From Cyanobacteriota bacterium (GTDB lineage Bacteria > Cyanobacteriota > Cyanobacteriia > Pseudanabaenales > Pseudanabaenaceae): a DNA stretch of 39,051 nt. The stretch spans positions 1 through 39,051 of the forward strand of contig JANXUJ010000137.1 in the NCBI GenBank assembly GCA_025356295.1. Direction: 5' to 3'. Made by a program: the position numbers and the translations under genes. The stretch's first letter is position 1. Each line of letters starts with the position of its first letter. Below, piece after piece: positions 25,355 to 33,735 of the stretch. The notes beneath the pieces are model-generated. The model had not been told where the DNA came from. It searched no databases and saw only the letters and a program-made list of their open reading frames with translations.

Positions 25355-27331
25355 CTAGGGTTTTAAACCAAGAAAGAAATCGGCTTGAAAGCGATCGCTA
25401 GTTTCTGAATAGACAAAAATTAATCCGCCGAGTTTATCTATAGCTTTTTTGATTGTCGATGATAACTCTGGATTGGCTGGCTGATTGGCCGAATCATCCA
25501 GAGACGGAATTAACCCTGACAAAATTAACTCAGATAAAGGCTTGCCGATCGTATTAGCATCAAGATAAAAGTAACCAAAATTTGGTTGCGGCATCTCAGA
25601 AATCGCATCGCGAAACATGGCTGAATCAGCAAGTGATGGCTTAGGAATTGGGATAAACTCCGCCGCAGTATCTGATCCAAGAGTTAGCATTAGAGTCTGG
25701 CGATCGCGCCATCCATAAGCAAAGAGACTCTGAGTTTTTCCCTGCTCTTGACCATCAGGAAACTCAAAGCTAGTCAATAAAGTCGTCCCGACTTGACGCT
25801 TTTTAACTTGGAGAACGTCTTTACCTAAATTAACAAGATACTTAGTTAATTTATCGAGAGATGCATTCGCTGCATCAGGTTTTGAAGTACGAATCAACAT
25901 CCCCATCGTTAGATTAACGCCAATTGACTTAAAAACAGAGCGATCGCTAGGAAAAGCCACAAATGCATATTCACCATCCATCCAAGAGATGAAGTCTTTC
26001 TCAATATCGATACCTGATTCAGATCCCAAAATCATCGGTACAAACGTTCGCAGTCCCTCAACAAAAATCTTGTAAGTCGGTTGCTGTTTTGACTCATCCA
26101 CAAACCATTGCCACTGCCGATTGAGATTGCGACTGGTAACTGCACCATAGATATTGGCTGGCAAATAGGCTAGCAAGCGATCGCGCGTCTCTGTATCCTT
26201 AGGGCTTGGCGATCGCACTTCTGAGAAATAGTTATTGCTCTGACTCCGTAACCCTTTGGGCGTTATCCATGTAAATAAATCAAAGCTGTTGTACTGTGAC
26301 AAACTATATTTCAAGCTTTGGATGTACTCAGCACGGCTAAACCCCGGAATTTCTGAAGTCTCGGGCAAGTCCTCAGCGAGAGATTCTGCAAATTGAGTAA
26401 GTCCTTTAAAATCGCCATAACCTGCAATCAGCGAGCGATTCCACAATGGATTGTTAAGCGATCGCAAAAATAGTTGATTGTCAGCAAAAGATGGCGATTT
26501 AGCCTCAGAACTAACATTTGCAAGATTAAGATCAATCATCATCTTAATCGCTTGCCGATTGTCAGCAATTATTGCCATTCCATTTGGTAACTTCGCGATT
26601 GCAATATATTTAAACCCTAAATCTGTAGAGATAGATTCCTCAGGTTCTTTTTCTGGCTCATTCGGGGTTGAGGGCTGAGTGTGCTTGAAGCGCGAGAGCA
26701 ATGACTTAGATATATGCGACTTTTTAGAAGTTTCGGGCTTGACCTGCTCAGGCTTGCTGTTTTCAGGCTTGACTTCAGCCTTGTTTTTTAAATCCAATTC
26801 TAGAATTTGCACACCCTGATAAACTGTCTCAGTTAGTTTTGATAAATTACGACTTTTAAACTTCTTAATCAAAATATCAAATTGTTGATCATCGACAACT
26901 GGCAACATCGCGACAAACATCAACTCTTTTTTATCCGTAGGCTCAAGTAACAAAGTGAGTGCAACTTCTGACCCTAAACAAGATTGGACATCCTTGAGCA
27001 ATGCTGATTCAGAAGTTTGACCTAAAAAGGTAAGCAGCTTGTCAAGAGCCGTGATTGGGCTGATCGGAGTATAGCCTGATAATTGAGGTTGATTCGACAT
27101 TCGCCAAGAGCGCGGATCAATATCAAGCATCAACAAACCGATCGCCTCATTAGGTATCTGCTTCGCAATATTAAGCGATCGCGTTGTAAATGTAGAGACA
27201 TAGACAGGATTAGCCTGAACAGGTAATGCACTCAGGTATCTTAGCGGTTCATTGGCTGGAGATGCGATCGCTAATGTACCGACACTTGTACTGGCGGTGA
27301 CTGCCAAAATCGTAGCAAATAAAGTTTTCAA
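25355..27331 (-). CDS. DUF3352 domain protein, exported
   Basis: A 658-residue protein with an N-terminal signal peptide (MKTLFATILAVTASTSVGTLA, likely cut after IASPA). The remainder matches the cyanobacterial DUF3352 layout: an early IPNEAIGLLMLDIDPRSW, LGSEVALTLLLEP, a long variable polar insert with many K, E, P and S residues at about 190-235, YIAIAKLPNGMAIIAD, DGEYAFVAFPS and the C-terminal PNFGYFYLDANTI. The family is exported, function unknown; some authors expect a role at the thylakoid or periplasm, which I cannot support from sequence. It lies 47 bp after the Hpt gene on the same strand. Confidence 0.8.
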   Translation of the reverse strand: MKTLFATILAVTASTSVGTLAIASPANEPLRYLSALPVQANPVYVSTFTTRSLNIAKQIPNEAIGLLMLDIDPRSWRMSNQPQLSGYTPISPITALDKLLTFLGQTSESALLKDVQSCLGSEVALTLLLEPTDKKELMFVAMLPVVDDQQFDILIKKFKSRNLSKLTETVYQGVQILELDLKNKAEVKPENSKPEQVKPETSKKSHISKSLLSRFKHTQPSTPNEPEKEPEESISTDLGFKYIAIAKLPNGMAIIADNRQAIKMMIDLNLANVSSEAKSPSFADNQLFLRSLNNPLWNRSLIAGYGDFKGLTQFAESLAEDLPETSEIPGFSRAEYIQSLKYSLSQYNSFDLFTWITPKGLRSQSNNYFSEVRSPSPKDTETRDRLLAYLPANIYGAVTSRNLNRQWQWFVDESKQQPTYKIFVEGLRTFVPMILGSESGIDIEKDFISWMDGEYAFVAFPSDRSVFKSIGVNLTMGMLIRTSKPDAANASLDKLTKYLVNLGKDVLQVKKRQVGTTLLTSFEFPDGQEQGKTQSLFAYGWRDRQTLMLTLGSDTAAEFIPIPKPSLADSAMFRDAISEMPQPNFGYFYLDANTIGKPLSELILSGLIPSLDDSANQPANPELSSTIKKAIDKLGGLIFVYSETSDRFQADFFLGLKP

Positions 27332-27378
27332 TTAAGACCTCTTAAAAATAAGTTGGGAAACCAAATGAGAAAGATAAA

Positions 27379-28515
27379 TTAGGATAAATTACAGCTAGCA
27401 ATTTTGGCTAGAAGCGCTGCATACTGAGCCTGCAACTCCCTCGCTTTCATATCTTTAGACTGATGCCAAGCGGCTAACCAGAGTGGAGTCGGGAAATGTC
27501 CATCAGGTGTAGCCTGAGGCGGCACTGTATTAGAAGCAATCCAAGCTCCATTTTGTCGCCACGCAACAAGATCGCTAAAGGTTTGCCAGCCTTTCATGGC
27601 TTTATCTTCTTTAATCACCGCCCCAAAAATCTTACTCACCTCATCGGCTGAAGTATTATCAGACGAGCTAGCAGCAACCTTGGTAACAACTGCCGTTTGA
27701 CTGAATGCCGTTTGAGTAGATAAATTAGCAGGTATCAATTGTAATAACTGCGGTGAAGCTTTAATCCCATTCGCTTTCTGAGCTAAAACTTGCTCTTGAG
27801 CTTGTTTTACTTCCTTAATCAAGATGGGAGCCAGAACTCGAAATTGGTTATTAGGATTGGCGATCGCCGTGCGTACCGACTGGATCATCACTGACCAATT
27901 CACAAGACTAAAGCGATCGCCTATTTCTTGTAGTTGATTGCAGATAGCTTCTAAATTTTGACGACTGCGAGGGCTATCAGGCTGTTTAAACAACTCCAGC
28001 ATATTCCGTAACTTCATCGGAACTTCGGACTGAAAAACCCCCAACATCACTCTTACATCTGTCTTAACATCAGTTTCTGGTTTAGAAGCACCTGAAATCA
28101 AATTTTGCAGATGCGCTTTAAGACTGGCAAAAATTTGATCAGAACCCAACATAATTCCATCAACAGCATCTTTATTAAGTCCATAGGGACTTTGTAAAAG
28201 CTCCACTAACTCTTGCAATTTATCAAAGGCTTGCAAAAAAAGTGTCTGTAGATGCTGATCAATCTTAAAAGTATTATTTTCACGCATGACTTTAAAGTAA
28301 TCTTCAAAGTTATGCGCCACATGTTGAATACTGCTAAAGCCTAACATTGCGGCTCCGCCTTTAATCGAATGCGCGGCTCTAAATATTTCGTTTACAGCCT
28401 CAGCATCACCCATCAATGATTGCAAATTGAGCAGCCCCGACTCTATCGTCTGAAGATGTTCCTTTGCTTCCTCAATGAAGTACCCCGTAATCTGTTTCTG
28501 CTTGTCCTGATCCAT
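27379..28515 (-). CDS. Hpt phosphotransfer protein with a C-terminal GUN4 second-half-like segment
   Basis: A 378-residue protein. The N-terminal Hpt four-helix bundle covers about residues 1-110 and has the phosphoacceptor H49 in FRAAHSIKGGAAMLGF, as in CheA/PatA-type proteins. A second helical region follows at about 150-240. The last 70 residues hold W310, F313, then VAWRQNGAWI and TPDGHFP (about 317-342), matching the second half of the GUN4 core (W-x2-F-x-D-x-V-x-WR, then AP-x-GHLP). No kinase or receiver domain is present, so its phosphate partners are encoded elsewhere. The gene directly upstream, 24 bp away, ends with the first half of a GUN4 core, so the two proteins may build one fold together. 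Hpt is firm; the GUN4 reading is an inference. Confidence 0.8.
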   Translation of the reverse strand: MDQDKQKQITGYFIEEAKEHLQTIESGLLNLQSLMGDAEAVNEIFRAAHSIKGGAAMLGFSSIQHVAHNFEDYFKVMRENNTFKIDQHLQTLFLQAFDKLQELVELLQSPYGLNKDAVDGIMLGSDQIFASLKAHLQNLISGASKPETDVKTDVRVMLGVFQSEVPMKLRNMLELFKQPDSPRSRQNLEAICNQLQEIGDRFSLVNWSVMIQSVRTAIANPNNQFRVLAPILIKEVKQAQEQVLAQKANGIKASPQLLQLIPANLSTQTAFSQTAVVTKVAASSSDNTSADEVSKIFGAVIKEDKAMKGWQTFSDLVAWRQNGAWIASNTVPPQATPDGHFPTPLWLAAWHQSKDMKARELQAQYAALLAKIASCNLS

Positions 28516-28539
28516 GATCGAAACTCCTTTAATTATTGC

Positions 28540-29154
28540 TTATCCCAAAATTGATGACATATAGATTTGATTTTGAGCGCTAAATCCATAGCGACCTTGA
28601 CTATGTTGCTGCCACAGACTATCGATAATCTGCAAGTCATCACAAGCAATTTGCTTAATATCATCGGCTGACAATACAGAACCAATATTTTTACGCGCTG
28701 CTTGACACATTACATTCCATGTTTCTTGATTTGCTTCTTGCCATTTACCGCTGGATAGCAAAATTTGTAATTTGTTGTAATTCACCCCCGTACTAGAGTT
28801 AAGTGATTGCACAGGAATGGCTGTGGTCTCTCCAATGGTAATTGGTAATTGGATACTCGAAACATGAGATCGGCGAAACCGTAAAGTCATTGTGCCATTG
28901 CTCTGCCCATCTCCCAGCAACACAGCCTCACCTGAGGCTGTGAGTTTGATGGCGACTTCGACTTCATCAAGAATGATTCCATTCGCGTTGTTCTTAGCAT
29001 TATTAGCAGAACTTTCAGTTGCTAGTTGTTGAACTAGACTGGCAATCTGCTGAATGCTGTCTTTGACTTTGGTCGTGCTAATCGATTTGATCAACTCACC
29101 ATTAGCGCGATCGCCATTTACCAAAAACTCAATTAGTATTTCTTCGCTATTCAT
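28540..29154 (-). CDS. Trypco1-GUN4 (first half) fusion protein
   Basis: A 204-residue protein from the ATG at 29154, which overlaps the ClC stop by eight bases. Residues 1-97 look like trypsin-co-occurring domain 1 (CU044_2847 family): an EILIEFLV strand, a helix with LVQQLATES, then DEVEVAIKLTASGEAVLL and MTLRFRRS. Residues 124-204 match the first half of the GUN4 core: NYNKLQILLSSGKWQEANQE, then CDDLQIIDSLW and GRYGFSAQNQIYMSSIL. A normal GUN4 domain would continue with W-x2-F-x-D-x-V-x-WR, but this protein stops there. That missing part appears at the C-terminus of the next protein (27379-28515). GUN4 domains bind porphyrins in Mg-chelatase activation and also occur in signalling fusions. 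Trypco1 is linked to NTPase/protease conflict systems. Confidence 0.75.
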   Translation of the reverse strand: MNSEEILIEFLVNGDRANGELIKSISTTKVKDSIQQIASLVQQLATESSANNAKNNANGIILDEVEVAIKLTASGEAVLLGDGQSNGTMTLRFRRSHVSSIQLPITIGETTAIPVQSLNSSTGVNYNKLQILLSSGKWQEANQETWNVMCQAARKNIGSVLSADDIKQIACDDLQIIDSLWQQHSQGRYGFSAQNQIYMSSILG

Positions 29155-31018
29155 GACATCCTTGGACTGGTACAACAGTAGAGGCAATGGTTACAGTCGG
29201 CTTAATCGCTGTAATTCTAGCAGCGATCGCCCGTTTAGTTAGGGCAGTATTATAAGCTGTCGTAATCGCTAGTCGATCAACCATACCGATCACCCGCTTT
29301 GGTTGATGGCGATCAACAACTGGCATCTGCCGTAAGTCCCTAGTTGCCATGCGTTTGAGCGCTTCAGCAAGAGACTCATCCGCAAATGTGCAGATTACTT
29401 CGCGCGTACAAATATTCTGCACAGTCATTTCTTCCAGTGGGCGATCGCTCTCAGGTGCAGATAGTAGACGCTTAATATCTTGAGTTGTCAAGATGCCCTG
29501 CAAATGATTTGCATCATCAAATACTAAGGCGCTGTGGTGATAGCCGCTAGTGATAAATTGCGCAGCTTGGAACAGAGGCATCGAATACTTGATCGAAGCA
29601 GGGTTTAGGGTCATTACTTCAGCAATCTTGATTTTTTCCAAAACTTCGATATCTGCGGGCGAGTCTGACCATTGCATGATTAAGCGATCGGGCTTGGATG
29701 TATCGATTTGATCAAGTACCCACGCACAAAGTCCTACGGCTGCCATCAATGGCAAGACAATGCGGTAGTCACGCGTCATTTCAAATAGCAAGAGAACTGA
29801 TGTCAGAGGTGCGCGAACTGTACCTGCTAGCACGGCCGCCATACCAACTAAGGCATAAGCAGGAGACGCGGCAATCGGAAATGAGGCGGGTAAAAAGGTG
29901 GCGATCGCCTGTCCATACAAACTACCTAGCACTGCTCCTAAAAAAATAGAAGGCGCAAAAATACCACCAACAAAGCCACTTCCTGCACTAATAGCCGTTA
30001 GTAAAAGTTTAATTACTAATAAAATAGTTAGCAAAGGAATGGTGAAAGGGGTATCTTGCAGGATCGATTCCACAGTTTCGTAACCAATCCCGATCGCTTC
30101 AGGAAAAGTCAAAGCGATAATTCCTACACACAATCCACCAATTAGCAATTTGATTGGCATTGGTAACTTTTGCATGAATGGTGCGATCGCCCATTCTCCT
30201 GCAAAAAACCGCTTGGATTGTTTAATAGCTCGCGTAAATAGTAGCGCCACGACACTAGCTAGCACCCCCAACCCCAGATAGAGAGGTAACTCCCAATAGC
30301 TGCGTACTTCATAAACAGGCAAACTGAAAGCGGGTCTCTCACCAAGACTAATCTGAGAAACTAGTGCCGAAATCACAGAGGCAATGACGACAACGCTAAC
30401 GTCAGAATTAGAGCTAGATTTGTTAGTCCGAGATGAATCGCGTAGTAATACCTCAAGAGCAAAAAATACTCCTGAAATCGGGGCATTAAAACCTGCCGCT
30501 AGTCCTGCCGCTCCGCCTGCTGCAATCAATAGCCGAATCCGCTCACTAGAAAATTGCATCATCTGTCCCAGCAATGACCCAATTTTGCTGCCTAGCTCGA
30601 CGCTTGGTCCTTCGGGTCCTAGCGAAGCTCCAGAGCCAAGTGATAGCGCTGCCGTTACAGTTTTTAAGGGAACTTGTAAATAAGGCGATCGCCAAGTGTC
30701 ACGCCTTATCTCATTGGTGGTCGAAAGTTGGGCTGTTCCTGAAGGTCTAAATTCGGTCTGATCTAGTTTGAGCCGTAACAGGCTAACAACTAACGCTCCA
30801 AGCATGGGAATAAATATGATTGCCCAATGCCACTTGGCACTAAGAGCTACGGCAAAATCATGCCAATAGAGTTCTTGTGCGAATAAAATCAGCTTGCGAA
30901 ATAGGGTTACAGCCGTGCCACTGATCACTCCGACCGCGATCGCTGACACCAACATTACCGTCTCAGCAGATGGCTGAAGACGGTTTAAGACAGTCACCAA
31001 TAAGCGGGAAAGCGACAT
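29147..31018 (-). CDS. ClC family chloride channel/antiporter with two CBS domains
   Basis: A 623-residue membrane protein. The ClC core has about 10-12 hydrophobic helices (residues 20-450) and the ion-path motifs SLGSGASLGPEGPSVELG with the gating glutamate E136, and GSGFVGGIFAPSIFLGAVLG near 345-365; the first selectivity motif is degenerate (RPSGTAQL). Two CBS domains follow (about 465-525 and 530-595), which usually sense adenine nucleotides and gate transport. Whether it is a channel or a Cl-/H+ exchanger cannot be decided. It starts 14 bp after the RNB-family gene and its stop overlaps the start of the Trypco1-GUN4 gene, pointing to one transcript and translational coupling. Confidence 0.92.
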   Translation of the reverse strand: MSLSRLLVTVLNRLQPSAETVMLVSAIAVGVISGTAVTLFRKLILFAQELYWHDFAVALSAKWHWAIIFIPMLGALVVSLLRLKLDQTEFRPSGTAQLSTTNEIRRDTWRSPYLQVPLKTVTAALSLGSGASLGPEGPSVELGSKIGSLLGQMMQFSSERIRLLIAAGGAAGLAAGFNAPISGVFFALEVLLRDSSRTNKSSSNSDVSVVVIASVISALVSQISLGERPAFSLPVYEVRSYWELPLYLGLGVLASVVALLFTRAIKQSKRFFAGEWAIAPFMQKLPMPIKLLIGGLCVGIIALTFPEAIGIGYETVESILQDTPFTIPLLTILLVIKLLLTAISAGSGFVGGIFAPSIFLGAVLGSLYGQAIATFLPASFPIAASPAYALVGMAAVLAGTVRAPLTSVLLLFEMTRDYRIVLPLMAAVGLCAWVLDQIDTSKPDRLIMQWSDSPADIEVLEKIKIAEVMTLNPASIKYSMPLFQAAQFITSGYHHSALVFDDANHLQGILTTQDIKRLLSAPESDRPLEEMTVQNICTREVICTFADESLAEALKRMATRDLRQMPVVDRHQPKRVIGMVDRLAITTAYNTALTKRAIAARITAIKPTVTIASTVVPVQGCHE

Positions 31019-31032
31019 CGTGGAGAACTCGA

Positions 31033-33357
31033 TTATTCTATAGTTGCTGGATCGATTTCTTCAGGAAGCTCTAAATCGGCTTCTAAATTAGATTCTAAGA
31101 TAAACTCTGAATTGGATAAGTCGCGATCGCTTCCAGGGATTACCACGGCCACCAAATCAATTTGTTGGCGATAGTAATCGACACCTTTTACCTGTACTTC
31201 AACGCGATCGCCCAAACAATATTGACGACCACTGCGGCGACCGACTAACAAAGTCGAAGCTCTCGCCCGACCTTTCCCATTGATCAGCGGAAATTCATAC
31301 CAGTCATCTTTTAACGAGCTGACATGAACTAATCCTTCCACCATTAGTGACTCGATCTCGACAAAGAAACCATAGGACTGGACGCTGGTAATGATGCCGT
31401 AGAAATTTTCGCCTGTGTGCGATCGCATAAACTCAGCCTTACGCAATCCATCTAGATCAGAAATTGAGCGATGATACAGGGCATCAGCTTGATTCAGTTT
31501 CGGCAAGATCGCTTCCAAATCTTCAATTAACTGACGCTCTGTGTCAGGTGGCAACACACTCCAATTTACTTGTCCATGGGCGCTAGAGCTGCGCAAATTC
31601 ACCCCATCTTTAATTCTGATGCTGCGGCGATCGCGTCCTTCCTCAAATACAGTGTGCAGAGTCCGCTGAATTAGCAAATCTGCATAATGGTTTTGAGGGA
31701 AAGCCCCATGAAGATATGGTAAATCGATCATGCCTAAACCGAAATGCAGCGCAGGTGCAAGCACATATTCACTGGTTTTAGACATTGATAGCAACAAGTA
31801 CTTGAGGATGTCACGACTAGCATCCTGTTCGATTTGATTTAGCTGTTGCAAAATATTGTGGATATCAGCAACCTGTATTTGTTCAGGAGTTTCTAGCTGG
31901 ATCGAGATTCCCATGCTTTCGAGCAACTTGATCCAGTCGTCAACCTTGACCTGATCGGGAGGAATTTGACGTAAATAGACCGCAGGAATTGCTAAAGACT
32001 GCAAATGAGAAGCGATCGCTTTGTTCGCCAAAACCATTACTTCGGTCACAGTGCCAGCGATTCGCAGAGTTGATGGAACCACAGTTAAGCCACGCACTCC
32101 CTCATCAGCTTCTTGAGAAGGAATCTGTGGCAAGACCAATCTAATTGCATTTGAGCGCTCTTGTAGCAGCGCACCAACTTTGGCAATTAGCTGCACCAAC
32201 TCTTCTACTTCTGTATCAATTTCTTGACTAGGTGCGTCTTTGTCAACTGCCACCTCACCATCAAGTATCTGTTGCGCTCTTTGATAGCTTAGGTTAGCGC
32301 GCACCAAAATTGCTGAGGGTTGAATCTCAAAAGAAAGTACATTTCCCTCATGATCCAATTTGATCAACACCGACATCGCCAGATATTCGGCTTGATTAAA
32401 TACATTCATCTCAGGCAGCATCGGCAAAATCGTATCACCCAAGAAAAATGATCGTAGACGCTTGCGAGCTTCTAAGTCTAGAGGTGAACCCGAAGTGACA
32501 TAAGTTGCCACATCAGGAATATGCACACCCAATTCCCAGCCAGTCTCCACCTGTGCAATGGAAATCGCAGTGGCATTACCAATTCTCACTGTCAGCGTTT
32601 TGCGTAAATCGAGGCGATGTTTCAAATCCGCTTTTCGCAAACCTCTTGGCAAACTCGCAGCAGCTGTCAAGGCTTTAGCACTAAATCGCCGAGGCAAGTT
32701 GTGTTTGCAACATACCAAGTCAATGTCATTAGTTGACTCAGCATCATCCCCCAAAACCTGCAAAATCCGTCCCATTGGTAAATGATGACCCAATGAAAAC
32801 CGCACCATTTCTAGATGCACCAGTTTGCCAACCGCAACATCTAGATCAGGATGTTCTTCGTCGGGTACTAGCTCAACTTCAAACAACAGGCGATCGTCAA
32901 GTGGCACGGCTCGATAACTTGCATCGACTAATTTCACAGTCGATAGCAAGGTGATATTAGAGCGCTCAAGAATCAAACGTACTTCACCCTCAGGCGATCG
33001 CCGTCTCACGCCATCTTTGGTGACATGTACCAACACGCGATCGCCATTCCACGCATTACTCAAACGACTCTCGCGCACATAAATATCTTCAGCATCCTCA
33101 GCATCTTGGATAGCAAAGCAAAAACCTTTACTAGAACAACGCAAACGACCTTCGACTAGCCCTTCCTCGTGGATACGGCGATATCGTCCTTTATCTTTTT
33201 CGAGAATGCCAATTTTTTCAAGAGCATCAAGAGTCACTTGCAGCCTACGAACGCTTTTGTTGTCGTCACCAATTGCAAGTTTTTTTTCGATCGCTTTGGG
33301 CGTAACTAGCTTGTCATCCGAGAAGTTTTCTAACAGTTGAGTAATCGAGAATTCCAT
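31033..33357 (-). CDS. RNase II/R (RNB) family protein lacking the catalytic aspartates
   Basis: A 774-residue protein with RNase R architecture: an N-terminal winged helix (1-65), cold-shock-type OB folds (about 66-215), an RNB domain (about 245-575) and a C-terminal S1 domain (about 650-740, NFYGIITSVQSYGFFVEI). The RNB fold is clear: LGVHIPDVATYV, LDLEARKR, ILPMLPE, HFGLGMIDLPYLH. The active site is not. Where active enzymes have ID-x5-D-x-DDA, this one reads RIGNATAISIAQVE (258-271), and the HFTSPIRRY motif reads HGAFPQNHY (550-558). So the metal-binding aspartates and both arginines are missing. Length and degeneracy suggest the cyanobacterial Zam protein (acetazolamide resistance), but that name is an inference. 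Automatic annotation as active RNase R would be misleading. Confidence 0.85.
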   Translation of the reverse strand: MEFSITQLLENFSDDKLVTPKAIEKKLAIGDDNKSVRRLQVTLDALEKIGILEKDKGRYRRIHEEGLVEGRLRCSSKGFCFAIQDAEDAEDIYVRESRLSNAWNGDRVLVHVTKDGVRRRSPEGEVRLILERSNITLLSTVKLVDASYRAVPLDDRLLFEVELVPDEEHPDLDVAVGKLVHLEMVRFSLGHHLPMGRILQVLGDDAESTNDIDLVCCKHNLPRRFSAKALTAAASLPRGLRKADLKHRLDLRKTLTVRIGNATAISIAQVETGWELGVHIPDVATYVTSGSPLDLEARKRLRSFFLGDTILPMLPEMNVFNQAEYLAMSVLIKLDHEGNVLSFEIQPSAILVRANLSYQRAQQILDGEVAVDKDAPSQEIDTEVEELVQLIAKVGALLQERSNAIRLVLPQIPSQEADEGVRGLTVVPSTLRIAGTVTEVMVLANKAIASHLQSLAIPAVYLRQIPPDQVKVDDWIKLLESMGISIQLETPEQIQVADIHNILQQLNQIEQDASRDILKYLLLSMSKTSEYVLAPALHFGLGMIDLPYLHGAFPQNHYADLLIQRTLHTVFEEGRDRRSIRIKDGVNLRSSSAHGQVNWSVLPPDTERQLIEDLEAILPKLNQADALYHRSISDLDGLRKAEFMRSHTGENFYGIITSVQSYGFFVEIESLMVEGLVHVSSLKDDWYEFPLINGKGRARASTLLVGRRSGRQYCLGDRVEVQVKGVDYYRQQIDLVAVVIPGSDRDLSNSEFILESNLEADLELPEEIDPATIE

Positions 33358-33555
33358 GAGGCGAAGGTCGAACGATTGTTTAAGGTGAGCAAATTAGATC
33401 AAAACTAGGGGAAACAAAACCAGAGATCACAAGCTAGAAACACAGATCAGTAATGGTCTTCCCCTACGCACAATATTTATTTTAACTCAATTGCTCCAGC
33501 AAATATTTTATATATCAGTCTATATGAGTGCAAACTACGGCATTCCTGAAGAAAT

Positions 33556-33587
33556 AATCATGTCCCCTGCTTCGCGCGGGCATGATT
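33556..33587 (+). repeat. imperfect hairpin upstream of the porin gene
   Basis: AATCATG and CATGATT enclose an inner pairing of CCCCTGC with GCGCGGG around TTC. It lies about 115 bases before the porin -10 box, so outside the leader; it may be a terminator for an unseen transcript or an operator. Confidence 0.4.
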
Positions 33588-33676
33588 GCCTAAAAGTACT
33601 ACTACGTCTTAAGTAAGATTTAGTGATAAATACATGGCTAGTGTGTTAATAAACACTTACTTTCAGGGTGAATCTG

Positions 33677-33707
33677 TTGCTAAATTTACAAATGTTAGAT
33701 GTATAAT
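33677..33707 (+). promoter_or_regulatory. porin promoter
   Basis: TATAAT at 33702-33707 with TTGCTA at 33677-33682, a 19-base spacer. The predicted leader is short, about 20 bases to the ATG at 33736, with GAGGAA about 11 bases before the start. Confidence 0.5.
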
Positions 33708-33735
33708 TATTGTGTTGTGAGGAATACTAATCCCT

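Larger units (their letters stand above)
33358..33735. other. 378-bp divergent promoter region between the RNB gene and the porin gene
   Basis: AT-rich spacer serving two divergent genes. It contains the porin promoter (33677-33707), an imperfect hairpin at 33556-33587 and no open frame of interest. The promoter for the RNB gene and its downstream run must lie in the left part; I see no clear -10 box for it. Confidence 0.6.

Noticed and set aside
31033..33357. simple annotation as active RNase R
   Set aside because: The domain order fits, but the metal-binding aspartates and the paired arginines are replaced, so activity cannot be assumed.
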